From JAICJR01 sp036494715 (GTDB lineage: Bacteria; Actinomycetota; Thermoleophilia; Solirubrobacterales; Thermoleophilaceae): a DNA stretch of 31,728 bases. The notes under the pieces are model-generated. The model saw nothing but the letters and a program-made list of their open reading frames with translations. It was not told the origin of the DNA and searched no databases. The DNA is taken from NCBI GenBank assembly GCA_036494715.1, contig DASXNY010000096.1, forward strand, positions 1 to 31,728, written 5' to 3'. The position numbers and the translations under genes are program-made. Positions 7,416 to 15,729 of the stretch are shown here, piece by piece. Positions within the stretch are counted from its first letter, which is position 1; every line of letters begins with the position of its first letter.

Positions 7416-8330
7416 CTAGGCGGGCTTGCGGGCCGACATCAGCAGGTTGTAGAAGAGCGCGGCCGGCAGTCGAGGCTCGAGCAGGGTGCGGTCGAGGGTC
7501 TGGAGAGCCAAATAGCCGCGATATGCGTACTGGCGCCAGGCCCACGGCACCTCGTCCGGCTCGGCGGTGGACTCGAGCGTGCGGTTGGCCCAGCCGAACC
7601 AGCTCGCCGCGAGCTCCTCGCCCGTGACGCGCACGTCCTCGAAGCCGGCGCCACGCGCGAAGCCCGCAAGCTGGGCGGGGGTGAACGCGTGCACGTCCAC
7701 GGACCCCTCGAGGTCGTGTTCCCCGGTGTCGTGCGACTCCGGGTGCCCGTTGCGGCGCGCGCCGGCGCGCATCAGCGTTCGCCAGATCGGGGCGGCGCGC
7801 AGGGCGGCGCCCTTGGGCACCGCCGCCAGGCGGTCGCCGTAGCGCGACGGCTCGCCGCAGAAGACCACGTTTCCGCCCGGGCGCAGCACGCGCAGGAACT
7901 CGGAGAAGGAGGCCTCCAGGTCCGGCAGGTGGTGGAGCACCGCGTGGCCGAAGACGAGGTCGAAGGACTCTTCCGGGAAGGGCAGCCGCTCGGCCTCGGT
8001 GCGGACGCTGCGGACCTGGAGCCCGAGGCTTTCCGCTGTGTCGGAGAGCGCGGCGAGCATCCCGTGCGAGATGTCGGTGGCCACCGCCTCGCGAATCATG
8101 CCCGCCAGCACCAGGTTGATCGTGAAGTAGCCCGTGCCGGCGCCGATCTCGAGTGCCGAGTCGAACGGCGCGGCGGGCTCTCCGCCAAGCGCCTTGCGCA
8201 CCTTGCCGAGCACCTGCCGACGACCCTTCTCGCCGAAGTCAATACCCCACTTGGAGTCGTAGTCCGCCGCCGCGACGTCGTGGTAGCGGACGTTGACGTC
8301 TTTGATCTGCTCCGCCGCAGCCCGAGCCAT
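7416..8330 (-). CDS. Class I SAM-dependent methyltransferase
   Basis: A 304-residue Rossmann-fold methyltransferase of the Methyltransf_11 type. Motif I is SALEIGAGTGYFT near residues 59-70, and the later motifs are VATDIS, LPFPEESFDLVFGHAVLHHLPD and VLRPGGNVVFCGEP. A C-terminal extension of about 100 residues follows (YAYRGYLALQTLDRTLLEPRL). The ATG at 8330 is preferred over the in-frame GTG at 8342 because the likely -10 box (TATAGT) overlaps that GTG. The substrate is unknown; its position beside the second methyltransferase and GH57 enzyme suggests sugar or lipid methylation. Diverges from the next gene. Confidence 0.85.
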   Translation of the reverse strand: MARAAAEQIKDVNVRYHDVAAADYDSKWGIDFGEKGRRQVLGKVRKALGGEPAAPFDSALEIGAGTGYFTINLVLAGMIREAVATDISHGMLAALSDTAESLGLQVRSVRTEAERLPFPEESFDLVFGHAVLHHLPDLEASFSEFLRVLRPGGNVVFCGEPSRYGDRLAAVPKGAALRAAPIWRTLMRAGARRNGHPESHDTGEHDLEGSVDVHAFTPAQLAGFARGAGFEDVRVTGEELAASWFGWANRTLESTAEPDEVPWAWRQYAYRGYLALQTLDRTLLEPRLPAALFYNLLMSARKPA

Positions 8331-8340
8331 GCGGCGCCGC

Positions 8341-8367
8341 ACTATAGCCAGGGCGGAGTCCTATACT
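8341..8367. promoter_or_regulatory. Paired divergent -10 boxes between the two methyltransferase genes
   Basis: On the minus strand TATAGT (8346-8341) lies 10 nt before the ATG at 8330. On the plus strand TATACT (8362-8367) lies 11 nt before the TTG at 8379. Both match the -10 consensus well in an otherwise very GC-rich region and predict transcripts with leaders of only a few nucleotides. No convincing -35 elements are seen. Confidence 0.5.
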
Positions 8368-8378
8368 CGCCGCCCGTT

Positions 8379-9143
8379 TTGGCCGCGCCACAGGAGCACG
8401 TCCAGCAGAACCAGCCCGACGGCGTGCCGCCGCTCGAGCTCACCGGCGAGCGCACGCTGCCGGACGTCCCCGCCGAGAACTACTGGTTCCGGCGGCATCT
8501 GGCCGTGTATGAGTGGATTGCGCGACGTTGCGGCGGCCTCGACGTGGTGGACGTGGCCTGCGGCGAGGGCTACGGCACCGATGTGCTGGCGCGCAGCGCG
8601 GCAACAGTGACCGGCGTGGACGCCAACCCCGAGGCCCACGACCACGCCCTCGCCAGGTACAGCCGTCCCGGCGTCAGGTTCGTGCGCGACCTGGTGGAGA
8701 CCTACTCGCAGCCCTGCGACGCGGTCGTCTTCCTGCAGACGATCGAGCACGTGCAGGACCCACAGGCGGTGCTCGACCACTTCCGCGACATGCTCCGCCC
8801 CGGCGGCAGCGCCTACGTGAGCACGCCCAACCTGCTCACGCTCGCCGCGCCCGGCGCCGAGAAGTCGGACAACCCCTGGCACCTGCGCGAGTACCGCGCG
8901 CGGGAGTTCCGCGCGCTGTGCGAGCAGAGCTTCGAGCAGGTCGAGCTGCTCGGGCTCTTCCACGCGGGCAAGCTGCGGCGGCACGAGCTCGCAATCAAGT
9001 ACGGCTGGGACGACCTCCACAAGCGGCTCGGGATCACGAAGCGCTTCTACGACTGGTTCGTGCCCGCGATCGGTACGTCCGACTTCGCACTGCGCGCGGG
9101 GGATCTCGACAAAGCGTTGGACTTCCTGGCGGTGTGCAAATGA
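8379..9143 (+). CDS. SAM-dependent methyltransferase coupled to GH57 gene (Rv3030-like context)
   Basis: A 254-residue class I methyltransferase. GERTLPDVPAENYWFRRHLAVYEWIA precedes motif I VVDVACGEGYGTDVLA at residues 57-71, followed by VTGVDANPEAHDHA, FLQTIEHVQDPQAVLDHF and MLRPGGSAYVSTPN. The TTG at 8379 is taken as start because it lies just after a TATACT box; the frame is open upstream but non-homologous, and a GTG at 8424 is an alternative. Its stop overlaps the next ATG (ATGA), so the two are probably co-translated. In Mycobacterium tuberculosis the methyltransferase Rv3030 precedes the GH57 enzyme Rv3031 in the MGLP locus, so a polysaccharide O-methyltransferase role is inferred. Confidence 0.82.
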   Translation: MAAPQEHVQQNQPDGVPPLELTGERTLPDVPAENYWFRRHLAVYEWIARRCGGLDVVDVACGEGYGTDVLARSAATVTGVDANPEAHDHALARYSRPGVRFVRDLVETYSQPCDAVVFLQTIEHVQDPQAVLDHFRDMLRPGGSAYVSTPNLLTLAAPGAEKSDNPWHLREYRAREFRALCEQSFEQVELLGLFHAGKLRRHELAIKYGWDDLHKRLGITKRFYDWFVPAIGTSDFALRAGDLDKALDFLAVCK

Positions 9144-10588
9144 CAGCCGGCGGACGCGGATCCCTGGCGATCGTCCTGCACTCGCATATGCCTTATGTCG
9201 AGGGCTTCGGCACCTGGCCGTTCGGCGAGGAGTGGCTGTGGGAGGCGGTGGCGAGCGTGTACCTGCCGCTGCTCGGCGTGCTGAGCGGACAGCCGGTCAC
9301 GCTTGGGCTGACGCCGGTGCTGTGCGACCAGCTCGAGACGCTCACGGGCGAAGCGGGCGAGCGCTTCAGCGGCTTCTTGCGCGACATCCGCGCGCAGGTG
9401 CACGACATGGACGCACGCGAGCTCGAGCAGCGCGGTGAGCCGAGCCTGGCCGCCGAGCTGCGTCGCGCCGCTTGCGACTACACCGCGGCCGACGAGGCGT
9501 TCGCCGCGCTCGAGGGCGACCTGCTGGGCGCCTTTCGCGCGCTCCCGGGCGTGGAGTTGTGGACGAGCGCGGCTACGCACGCGGTGCTGCCGCTCCTGGC
9601 CACCGAGCCGGGGCGCCAGCTCCAGATCAGCGCCGGCGTGGCCTCCCACGAGCGTCGCTTCGGCGGCTGGAGCGGCGGTTTCTGGTTGCCCGAGTGCGCC
9701 TACGAGCCGGGCCTCGAGCGCGAGCTCGCGGAGCTCGGCACGCGCTGCTTCTGCGTCGACCAGACGAACGTCTTCGGCCTCGGCTCGCTCGACCAGCTCG
9801 AGCCCGTGGCCACCGAGGCCGGGCCGCTCGCGGTGCCGGTGGACTGGCAGACGGTCGAGCTGATCTGGGGTCCGCAGGGCTATCCCGGCCACGCGACCTA
9901 CCGCAACTACCACGGCCGCACCAGCCACGACCTCAAGCCTTGGAACAACGGCGGCGGCGGCTACGACCACGACGCCGCCATGGCGCTGGCGCGCGAGCAC
10001 GCGGCGGAGTTCGCCGACCACGTGGCCGCGAGACTCGACGGCTACGCGAGCGAGCGCGGGCGCCCGGGACTCGTTTGCTGCGCGCTCGACACCGAGCTGA
10101 TCGGCCATTGGTGGTACGAGGGGCCGGCGTTCCTGGCCGAGCTGTTGCGGGTGAGCGGAGACAGGGGCGTCGAACTGGTCACGCTGCCAGGCGCGCTCGA
10201 CGCTTTCGACCCGATTGAGGGGCGCGCGCTCGAGCCGTCGAGCTGGGGGAAGGGCAAGGACCTCGGCAGCTGGGACTCGCCGCGCGTGGCGGGCTTCGCG
10301 TTCGCGGCGCGGGCCGCGGAGCTGCGCACCGTCGCGGCCGCCGCCAGCGGCGAATCCGGCCCGCAGCTCGAGCGCGCCGCGCGCGAGCTGCTGGCGGTGC
10401 AGGCGAGCGACTGGTCGTTCCTCACGACCTACGACCTCGCCGGCGACTACCCGCGGCAGCGTGTGGAGGGCCATCTCGCAGCGCTGGACGCTGCGCTCAC
10501 GTCGCCGGCCGGTCCCGGACGCGCCCCGGAGCCGGCGCTGCGTAACCTCGCGCCCGAGCTGGACCTGTCGCCGCTCGTCGCGCCCTAG
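9140..10588 (+). CDS. GH57 family 1,4-alpha-glucan branching enzyme
   Basis: Introduces alpha-1,6 branches into alpha-glucans. The 482-residue protein has the GH57 motifs in order: IVLHSHMPYVEGFG at the N-terminus; SGGFWLPECAYEPGLE with the expected nucleophile Glu185; CALDTELIGHWWYEGP with the expected acid/base Asp317; and the C-terminal helical domain with LLAVQASDWSFLTTYDLAGDYPRQRVEGHLAAL. These correspond to the Thermus and Thermococcus branching enzymes and mycobacterial Rv3031. The ATG overlaps the methyltransferase stop. It could serve storage glycogen, but the neighbours favour a methylated-glucan product. No glycosyltransferase for chain elongation is present nearby. Confidence 0.9.
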   Translation: MTAGGRGSLAIVLHSHMPYVEGFGTWPFGEEWLWEAVASVYLPLLGVLSGQPVTLGLTPVLCDQLETLTGEAGERFSGFLRDIRAQVHDMDARELEQRGEPSLAAELRRAACDYTAADEAFAALEGDLLGAFRALPGVELWTSAATHAVLPLLATEPGRQLQISAGVASHERRFGGWSGGFWLPECAYEPGLERELAELGTRCFCVDQTNVFGLGSLDQLEPVATEAGPLAVPVDWQTVELIWGPQGYPGHATYRNYHGRTSHDLKPWNNGGGGYDHDAAMALAREHAAEFADHVAARLDGYASERGRPGLVCCALDTELIGHWWYEGPAFLAELLRVSGDRGVELVTLPGALDAFDPIEGRALEPSSWGKGKDLGSWDSPRVAGFAFAARAAELRTVAAAASGESGPQLERAARELLAVQASDWSFLTTYDLAGDYPRQRVEGHLAALDAALTSPAGPGRAPEPALRNLAPELDLSPLVAP

Positions 10589-10597
10589 GACTGCGCG

Positions 10598-11290
10598 CTA
10601 CTCCCAGCGCAGCCGCCGCGGCGTCTTGCGCATCCGGATCAGCTCCGCGGGCACGCCGCCCACCACCGCATTGGCGGGCACGTCCTTCGTCACGACGGCG
10701 TTGGTGCCGATGATCGCGTTGTCGCCGACGGTCACTCCGCGCAGGATGCACGCGCCGTAGCCGATCCAGACGTTGTTGCCGACGCGCGTGTCGCGCTTGT
10801 AGATCCCCTGCAGCCGGATCGGCCGCTCCACCTCCACCACGCCATGATCGAAGTCGATCAGCATCACGCGGTCGGCGATCACGCACTCGCGGCCGATCGA
10901 CACGTGCTGGAAAGCGGAGATCGTGCACTCCTGGCCCATCACGGTCTTCGCGCCGATCGAGACGACGCCCTCGTGGCAGCGGATCTTCGTGCCGTGCCCG
11001 AGCCACGACCAGCGCCCGAGCTCTATGCGCGCGTCCTTGCCGATCTGCAGCGTGACGCGCGGGCCGATGAAGCAGAGCCCGTCGAGCTTCAGGCGCCGTC
11101 CGTACGAGGTGAGGAAGCGCTTACGCAGCAGCCGCGCGATCAGCCGCGCGTAGCTGAAGTTGAGCATCCCGTGGCCCGCCATGAAGCGCAGCAGCCCCGG
11201 CAGCCCCCCGTGGAGCGAGGGCGGGGCGTACCGGACTGCGCCCGGGACGTCGGTGGGCGGCGGGCCCGCGATCTCTCGTACGACTTGCAC
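10598..11290 (-). CDS. Left-handed beta-helix (hexapeptide-repeat) O-acyltransferase
   Basis: A 230-residue acyltransferase of the maltose/galactoside O-acetyltransferase type. Hexapeptide repeats run from about residue 75 to the end (IGPRVTLQIGKDARIELG, VSIGAKTVMGQECTISAFQHVSIGRECVIADRVMLIDFDHG). They end in the classic NNVWIGYGACILRGVTVGDNAIIGTNAVVTKDVPANAVVGGVPAELIR. The GTG at 11290 follows a GGGGGG stretch; a TATCAT -10-like box lies at 11308-11303. It faces the GH57 gene tail to tail with 9 bp between stops. The mycobacterial MGLP locus also contains an acetyltransferase (Rv3034c), so acylation of a glucan is a reasonable inference. Confidence 0.87.
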   Translation of the reverse strand: MQVVREIAGPPPTDVPGAVRYAPPSLHGGLPGLLRFMAGHGMLNFSYARLIARLLRKRFLTSYGRRLKLDGLCFIGPRVTLQIGKDARIELGRWSWLGHGTKIRCHEGVVSIGAKTVMGQECTISAFQHVSIGRECVIADRVMLIDFDHGVVEVERPIRLQGIYKRDTRVGNNVWIGYGACILRGVTVGDNAIIGTNAVVTKDVPANAVVGGVPAELIRMRKTPRRLRWE

Positions 11291-11316
11291 TGGCGCCCCC
11301 CGATGATATGGCCGGG

Positions 11317-11754
11317 TTACAGTGCGCCGCGCACGTCGAGCACGATCACGTGCCCGTGCGGCGCGAACTGAGTGTCGTCGCCGACCATGCCGGTGGCCGC
11401 CTCGAACAGCACGCGATCCTCGCCGCGGCGCTGGCGCACATAGGTGGCGGACTCGGCCACCTGGCCGAGCAGCGCGAAGGCGGCGGCGCGCAACCCGCGC
11501 AGGTCACCGAGCCGTCCCTGCCAGCTCAGCCGCAGCACGAAGGCGCCCGTCTCATCGCTGCCTACCGCGTCCAGCGCGAAGTCGTCGCTGTGCTCGAGCC
11601 AGCTCAGCAGGTGCGGCGAGAGGTGCACATCGGGCTGCTCGGCCACCCAGTCGGCGAGGGCCATGGCGGAGACGAGCTGCTCGGCACCGGGCCTGAGCCG
11701 CGAGGCGTCGCCCTCGCCGTGGCCGCGCTCGTCGCCTTCCCACCTCTCGGGCAC
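11317..11754 (-). CDS. Hypothetical protein
   Basis: A 145-residue protein with no family I recognise. Its middle part looks like a folded alpha/beta domain (EQLVSAMALADWVAEQPDVHLSPHLLSWLEHSD, FVLRLSWQGRLGDLRGLRAAAFALLGQVAESATYVRQ). It ends with HGHVIVLDVRGAL. Codon bias is typical of neighbouring genes, which supports a real gene. The GTG start at 11754 lies 9 bp after the cupin stop on the same strand, with a TAGCTT box ending 6 nt upstream and overlapping that stop codon. It may be expressed from this box or with the cupin gene. Confidence 0.6.
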   Translation of the reverse strand: MPERWEGDERGHGEGDASRLRPGAEQLVSAMALADWVAEQPDVHLSPHLLSWLEHSDDFALDAVGSDETGAFVLRLSWQGRLGDLRGLRAAAFALLGQVAESATYVRQRRGEDRVLFEAATGMVGDDTQFAPHGHVIVLDVRGAL

Positions 11755-11763
11755 GCAGCCAAG

Positions 11764-12192
11764 CTACACGGAGGCGTCCTTGACGTACTTCTGCTCCCAC
11801 GGCGAGGGGCTGAATGTGACGCCCGGAGTAGCGCCGATCGCGATCAGCATCGTGCCGGGCTCCCGCGCGATCGCGTGCCGCACGATCGCCGGGTCCTTGA
11901 CGAACACGAGCGTGCCACGCGGCGCGTCGACCTCCTGGCCGTCGACCGTGAAGGTGGCGTGCCCCTCGATCACGAGATAGAGCTCCTCGTGCTGGTACGC
12001 GGGGTCGTCGTCGAGCTCGTCGTGCTTCTCGATGATCTCGTCGCCCGCCTCGCGGCCGATCCAGGCGCCCACTCCGAAGGCGTCGATGCCGAGCCGGTGG
12101 CGCAGCGGCAGCCAGCCCTCGAGGTCGGCCGGCGCGTCGGGGAGGGGCTGGATGTCGCTGAGCCGGGCGCTGGTCCAGCCGTTCTCGTTCAT
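11764..12192 (-). CDS. Cupin domain protein
   Basis: A 142-residue single-domain cupin. The conserved barrel is at residues about 66-105: HEELYLVIEGHATFTVDGQEVDAPRGTLVFVKDPAIVRHA, with His and Glu residues in the first motif and His in the second that could bind a metal. The N-terminal part (LEGWLPLRHRLGIDAFGVGAWIGREAGDEII) matches actinobacterial small cupins of unknown role. The ATG at 12192 is preceded by GAGGAGAG. The ligand cannot be inferred. Confidence 0.85.
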   Translation of the reverse strand: MNENGWTSARLSDIQPLPDAPADLEGWLPLRHRLGIDAFGVGAWIGREAGDEIIEKHDELDDDPAYQHEELYLVIEGHATFTVDGQEVDAPRGTLVFVKDPAIVRHAIAREPGTMLIAIGATPGVTFSPSPWEQKYVKDASV

Positions 12193-12262
12193 GTCACTCT
12201 CCTCGCTGGCGTAACCGGTGAAGTCAGAATGCCAGCATAACTCGGATGACGGTGACGCGTGC

Positions 12263-13189
12263 TCAGGCCAGGCTCTCGGCGAAGCCCTGCCGCCAGCTTG
12301 GGTAGCGCAGCTCGAGCCCGAGCTCCCCGTGCGCCTGTGCGTTCGAGGCGCCCTGCGCCCGCGTGAGCATCTGCACCGCGTACCGTCCGCCCACCAGCCG
12401 CGCGACGAACTTGGGCACGTGGCGCGGCTCCGGCGCGCCGATCGCCTCGGCGAGCACCGGCAGCCATTCGCGCAGCGGCGCCGGGTCGTCGTCCACGACG
12501 TTGTAGATCCCCGGCGTGCAGTGGTCGAGCGCGCGCACGGTGGCCGCCGCGGCATCGTCGAGGTGAATGAATGAGAACACGCCTGCGCCGTCGCCAACGA
12601 TCGGGAAGCGGCCGCCCAGCAGCATCTTGCCCTGCGCGCCGTCGGCCGCGTATGACGTGCCGGGCCCGTAGAAGTAGCCGTAGCGCAGCACCACGCCCTC
12701 GACTCCCTCGGTGCCGGTCACGCTCGCCTCGAGGTCCACGATCGCGCGCACGGTGTCGCCGCCCGGGTCGGGCAGGTCCACCGCCAGCGGGTCCGCCTCG
12801 TGGTGCAGCTCGCTGCCGCCATGGGCGTACATGAACGCCACGCTCTGGGCCACCACGCGCCGCGCGCCGGCCGCCTTTGCCGCGGCCATCAGGTTGCGCG
12901 TCCCCTCGCGTCGCAGCCGGTTGTTGCGCTCGAACTCGTTGGGGTTGAACGACTTGGGGATGTCCGTGAGCTCGTGGATCACCACCTCCGGCCGCGCCTC
13001 CTCCACGATCGCCCGCAGCCGCTTGGGCTCGAAGGCATCCACCACCACGGCATGCGCGCCGAGGTCCCGGATCAACCCCGTCCTCTGAGCCGAGCGCGTA
13101 GTCCCAACGACCTCATGACCCTCAGCCACAAGCAGAGGCACGAGCCGCCGACCGATGACGCCTGTAGCTCCGGCGATGAAGACCCTCAC
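12263..13189 (-). CDS. NAD-dependent epimerase/dehydratase (extended SDR)
   Basis: A 308-residue Rossmann-fold protein beginning VRVFIAGATGVIGRRLVPLL, with the GxxGxxG nucleotide-binding motif at residues 7-13. Further family landmarks are NNRLRREGTRNLMAAAKAAGARRVVAQSVAFMY, VVLRYGYFYGPGTSY and FSFIHLDDAAAATVRALD. The substrate-binding C-terminal part ends YPSWRQGFAESLA. The GTG at 13189 starts directly at the dinucleotide-binding strand and has a TAGGGT box ending 8 nt upstream, hence probably leaderless. It shares a short divergent promoter region with meaB. The substrate is unknown. Confidence 0.85.
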   Translation of the reverse strand: MRVFIAGATGVIGRRLVPLLVAEGHEVVGTTRSAQRTGLIRDLGAHAVVVDAFEPKRLRAIVEEARPEVVIHELTDIPKSFNPNEFERNNRLRREGTRNLMAAAKAAGARRVVAQSVAFMYAHGGSELHHEADPLAVDLPDPGGDTVRAIVDLEASVTGTEGVEGVVLRYGYFYGPGTSYAADGAQGKMLLGGRFPIVGDGAGVFSFIHLDDAAAATVRALDHCTPGIYNVVDDDPAPLREWLPVLAEAIGAPEPRHVPKFVARLVGGRYAVQMLTRAQGASNAQAHGELGLELRYPSWRQGFAESLA

Positions 13190-13197
13190 GCGCCGGA

Positions 13198-13242
13198 ACC
13201 CTAAGCCCGCCACCTGCCACCCGCCACCCGCCCCCCTACACT
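13198..13242. promoter_or_regulatory. Divergent leaderless promoters of the epimerase and meaB genes
   Basis: TAGGGT (minus strand, 13203-13198) lies 8 nt before the epimerase GTG, and TACACT (plus strand, 13237-13242) lies 8 nt before the meaB ATG. Between them is a short run of GCCACCY heptamers (about 13209-13235) that is likely low-complexity spacer. Neither gene has a Shine-Dalgarno sequence. Confidence 0.45.
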
Positions 13243-13250
13243 CCGCGCCC

Positions 13251-14195
13251 ATGCGCACCGCGTCCGAGCTCGCCGAACCGCTGCTTGCCGGCGACAAGCG
13301 CGCCCTGGCGCGCGCGATCTCGCTGGTCGAGAACGACGATCCCGAGGGCTGGGCGCTCGTCCGCGAGCTCTACCCGAAGACGGGCAGGGCGCAGGTGGTG
13401 GGCTTCACCGGTCCGCCCGGGGTGGGCAAGTCGACGCTGATCGGCGCGCTCGTGAAGAACGCGCGCGCCGGCAAGCGCGAGGTGGCGGTGCTGTCGATCG
13501 ACCCGTCGTCGCCGTTCACGCAGGGCGCGCTGCTCGGCGACCGCATCCGGCTCACCGAGCACTTCCTCGACCCGGGGGTGTTCATCCGCTCGATGGCCAG
13601 CCGCGGCTCGCTCGGCGGCCTGTCCGAGGCCACGCTGCAGGCGGCGCTCCTGATGGACGCCTCGGGCAAGGACGACGTCTTCCTCGAGACCGTCGGCGTC
13701 GGCCAGGCGGAGGTCGACATCATCGACCATGCCGACACCGTCGTGCTCGTCCTGATGCCCGGCTCCGGCGACTCGATCCAGGCGCTCAAGGCCGGCGTGA
13801 TGGAGATCCCGGACATCATCGTCGTCAACAAGGCCGACCACCCGCTCACCGACACGATGGTGCGCGAGATCCGCGGCGTGCTCTCGCTCGGCCCGAAGAC
13901 CGACTGGCGCGTGCCGATCCTCCAGACCGAGGCCGCCCGCGGCGACGGCGTGGACGAGGTGGCCGAGCGCATCGCCGACCACCACCAGCACATCAAGGAG
14001 CAGGGCACGCTCGAGGAGCGCCGCCGGCGCAACCTGATGAACGAGGTGATGGCGCTCGCCACCTACAGGCTCCGGCGCAAGCTCGAGGAGTCGGTGCGCG
14101 AGGACCCCTCGGTGAAGGAGCTGCTCGACGAGGTGGTGTCGCGCCGGCTCGACCCGGCCAGTGCGGCCGCCAAGCTGCTCGAGCGCGAGCTCTAG
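13251..14195 (+). CDS. meaB: MeaB/ArgK-type GTPase, methylmalonyl-CoA mutase chaperone
   Basis: G3E-family P-loop GTPase that loads and protects adenosylcobalamin on methylmalonyl-CoA mutase or related acyl-CoA mutases. The 314-residue length is usual. The Walker A loop GPPGVGKST is at residues 54-62. Conserved downstream blocks are LSIDPSSPFTQGALLGDRIR, MASRGSLGG, ETVGVGQAEVDI and the base-specifying NKAD at 193-196. The C-terminal dimerisation part contains RRLDPASAAAKLLE. The ATG at 13251 is supported by a TACACT box 8 nt upstream. No mutase gene is present in this window, so its partner is encoded elsewhere. Converges on the next gene with 19 bp between stops. Confidence 0.93.
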   Translation: MRTASELAEPLLAGDKRALARAISLVENDDPEGWALVRELYPKTGRAQVVGFTGPPGVGKSTLIGALVKNARAGKREVAVLSIDPSSPFTQGALLGDRIRLTEHFLDPGVFIRSMASRGSLGGLSEATLQAALLMDASGKDDVFLETVGVGQAEVDIIDHADTVVLVLMPGSGDSIQALKAGVMEIPDIIVVNKADHPLTDTMVREIRGVLSLGPKTDWRVPILQTEAARGDGVDEVAERIADHHQHIKEQGTLEERRRRNLMNEVMALATYRLRRKLEESVREDPSVKELLDEVVSRRLDPASAAAKLLEREL

Positions 14196-14214
14196 CTGAC
14201 CCGCGGCGCGTCGG

Positions 14215-15624
14215 CTAGCGCTTGACCGCGGCGGCCCAGCTCAGCGCGGCCAGCCGGCGCCACCGGCGCGAGTCGCGCCACATCAGCAGCAACACCACCA
14301 CCCCGGCCGCGATCGCCACGGTGGTGGGGTAGGCGGAGCCGTCGAAGCGCGGGAAGGCCTTCACGAGCGGCCCCCAGAGCGCGTGCGGCCGGTCCGCCGC
14401 CAGGCCGCCGCTGCCGAAGCGCACGTCGACGTAGAGCCAGACCGACGCCACGAGTGTCAGCAGTGCCAGCACGAGGCCTGTGCGCGGCAGGTGGCGCAGC
14501 CCCCACGCGGTGAGCGGGATCGCGAGCGGCAGCACGGCGATGAGCTGGCGCCCAGGGAACCACGGGCCGTCGATCACAGGCGCGAGGAACACGGCCACGA
14601 GCAGTTGCAACCCGATGGCGGCGGCGCCGAGGCCGGCGGTCCCCGCAATCGTCCGGTAGCCCGGCACCGCCTGCGCGAGCCGCTCGCGGTGCCCTCGCCA
14701 CAGGAGCCACAGCCCGACGAACGCGAGCAGCAGCACGGGCGCCCAGCGGAGCAGCCCGACGTTGCGGTCGAGAAAGAGGCCCGCCGCGCGCGGCGCGCGG
14801 TCGACGTAGTCGGTGAAGGAGGAGGCGCCGGTGGCGCTCGCCCCGTCGGGCAGCGCGGCGTACGGCGTGATCCCGCCGTAGAAGCCCTCGCTGATGCCGA
14901 CGAACAGCGCCGCGCTGAAGCCCGCGATCTCGGCTCCCATGAGCGCCATCAGGCCGTGGCGCTGCCGCCGCAGCCGGGCGATCACATACAGCGCTATGGC
15001 CACCCCCGCGGGCACGAGCCGCACCGACATCCACGGCAGCAGCGCGAGCAGCAGGAAGCAGCCGAACACGCGCGGCCGGGTGGGATGGTCGGCGGCGCCG
15101 AGGCCGAGCAGCGCCGCGCCCGCCAACAGCGCCCCGGCCGCGAGCTCCGGGTAGACCGTGGTGCTGTAGGCGAGCAGGGGAGGGGATACGCCGACCGCCA
15201 GCGTCGCCCCGAGCGCCCATGGGTCGGGCACGACGCGCAGGGCGAGCAGGTAGGCGAGGGCGACCGCCAGAGCCGCGAGCGCGGCGAGGAACAGCTCGAC
15301 ACCGTGGGCGCCGCCCACGAGGTAGGCCGGCGTCAGCAGCAATGGGAAGCCCAGCCCACCCGGCTCGTACAGCGTTCGCCGTGCACGATCCGGCACGCCT
15401 GCGCTCGAAAGCCTGTGCTTGTAGAACGCCCGGTAGGCGTTCGCGTGGTAGTCGTCGAATACGTTCACGTCGCCGTTGTGGGCGAGCGACCTGGTGGTGA
15501 GCAGGAAGCGCGGCTCGTCCCCGGCGTACGCGGAGTGATCGAAGGCCCGCATCCCCAGCGTGGCCGCGTAAATCCCGAACAGGACGAGCCAGACCACGAG
15601 TGCTCGGCGGGTCACCCGCACCAT
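14215..15624 (-). CDS. Polytopic membrane protein, GT-C/GT39-like glycosyltransferase
   Basis: A 469-residue protein with about ten hydrophobic segments. After the first membrane helix (ALVVWLVLFGIYAATL) comes an extracytoplasmic loop with SAYAGDEPRFLLTTRSLAHNGD; acidic residues at this place are typical of GT-C enzymes using polyprenyl-phosphate sugars (ArnT/PMT type). YEPGGLGFPLLLTPAYLVGG resembles the second loop of that fold. The ATG at 15624 has an AAGGG ribosome-binding site immediately before it. Donor and acceptor are unknown, and assignment rests on topology and the acidic motif rather than on a close match. Confidence 0.7.
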   Translation of the reverse strand: MVRVTRRALVVWLVLFGIYAATLGMRAFDHSAYAGDEPRFLLTTRSLAHNGDVNVFDDYHANAYRAFYKHRLSSAGVPDRARRTLYEPGGLGFPLLLTPAYLVGGAHGVELFLAALAALAVALAYLLALRVVPDPWALGATLAVGVSPPLLAYSTTVYPELAAGALLAGAALLGLGAADHPTRPRVFGCFLLLALLPWMSVRLVPAGVAIALYVIARLRRQRHGLMALMGAEIAGFSAALFVGISEGFYGGITPYAALPDGASATGASSFTDYVDRAPRAAGLFLDRNVGLLRWAPVLLLAFVGLWLLWRGHRERLAQAVPGYRTIAGTAGLGAAAIGLQLLVAVFLAPVIDGPWFPGRQLIAVLPLAIPLTAWGLRHLPRTGLVLALLTLVASVWLYVDVRFGSGGLAADRPHALWGPLVKAFPRFDGSAYPTTVAIAAGVVVLLLMWRDSRRWRRLAALSWAAAVKR

Positions 15625-15729
15625 CCCTTGCAGGGCACCATAAGCACGCAGACTAAGAGGACTGGCGGCTGACGGTCAGAAGGCGGGGTCGATGGACAAG
15701 TCCCCGACAGACGTCCCCGGGAGGCCGTC

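Noticed and set aside
7689..8378. Long open frame upstream of the second methyltransferase
   Set aside because: It is the antisense shadow of the first methyltransferase, caused by GC-rich codons lacking stops; the Arg/Val/His-rich translation has no fold-like pattern.
13206..13235. GCCACCY tandem heptamers as a regulatory array
   Set aside because: Only about four imperfect units in a very GC-rich spacer between two -10 boxes; low complexity is the simpler explanation.
15625..15729. c-di-AMP (ydaO-type) riboswitch before the LysM/transglycosylase gene
   Set aside because: Such riboswitches often precede actinobacterial wall hydrolases, but this leader is too short and I cannot find the conserved ydaO blocks; only one small hairpin is visible.
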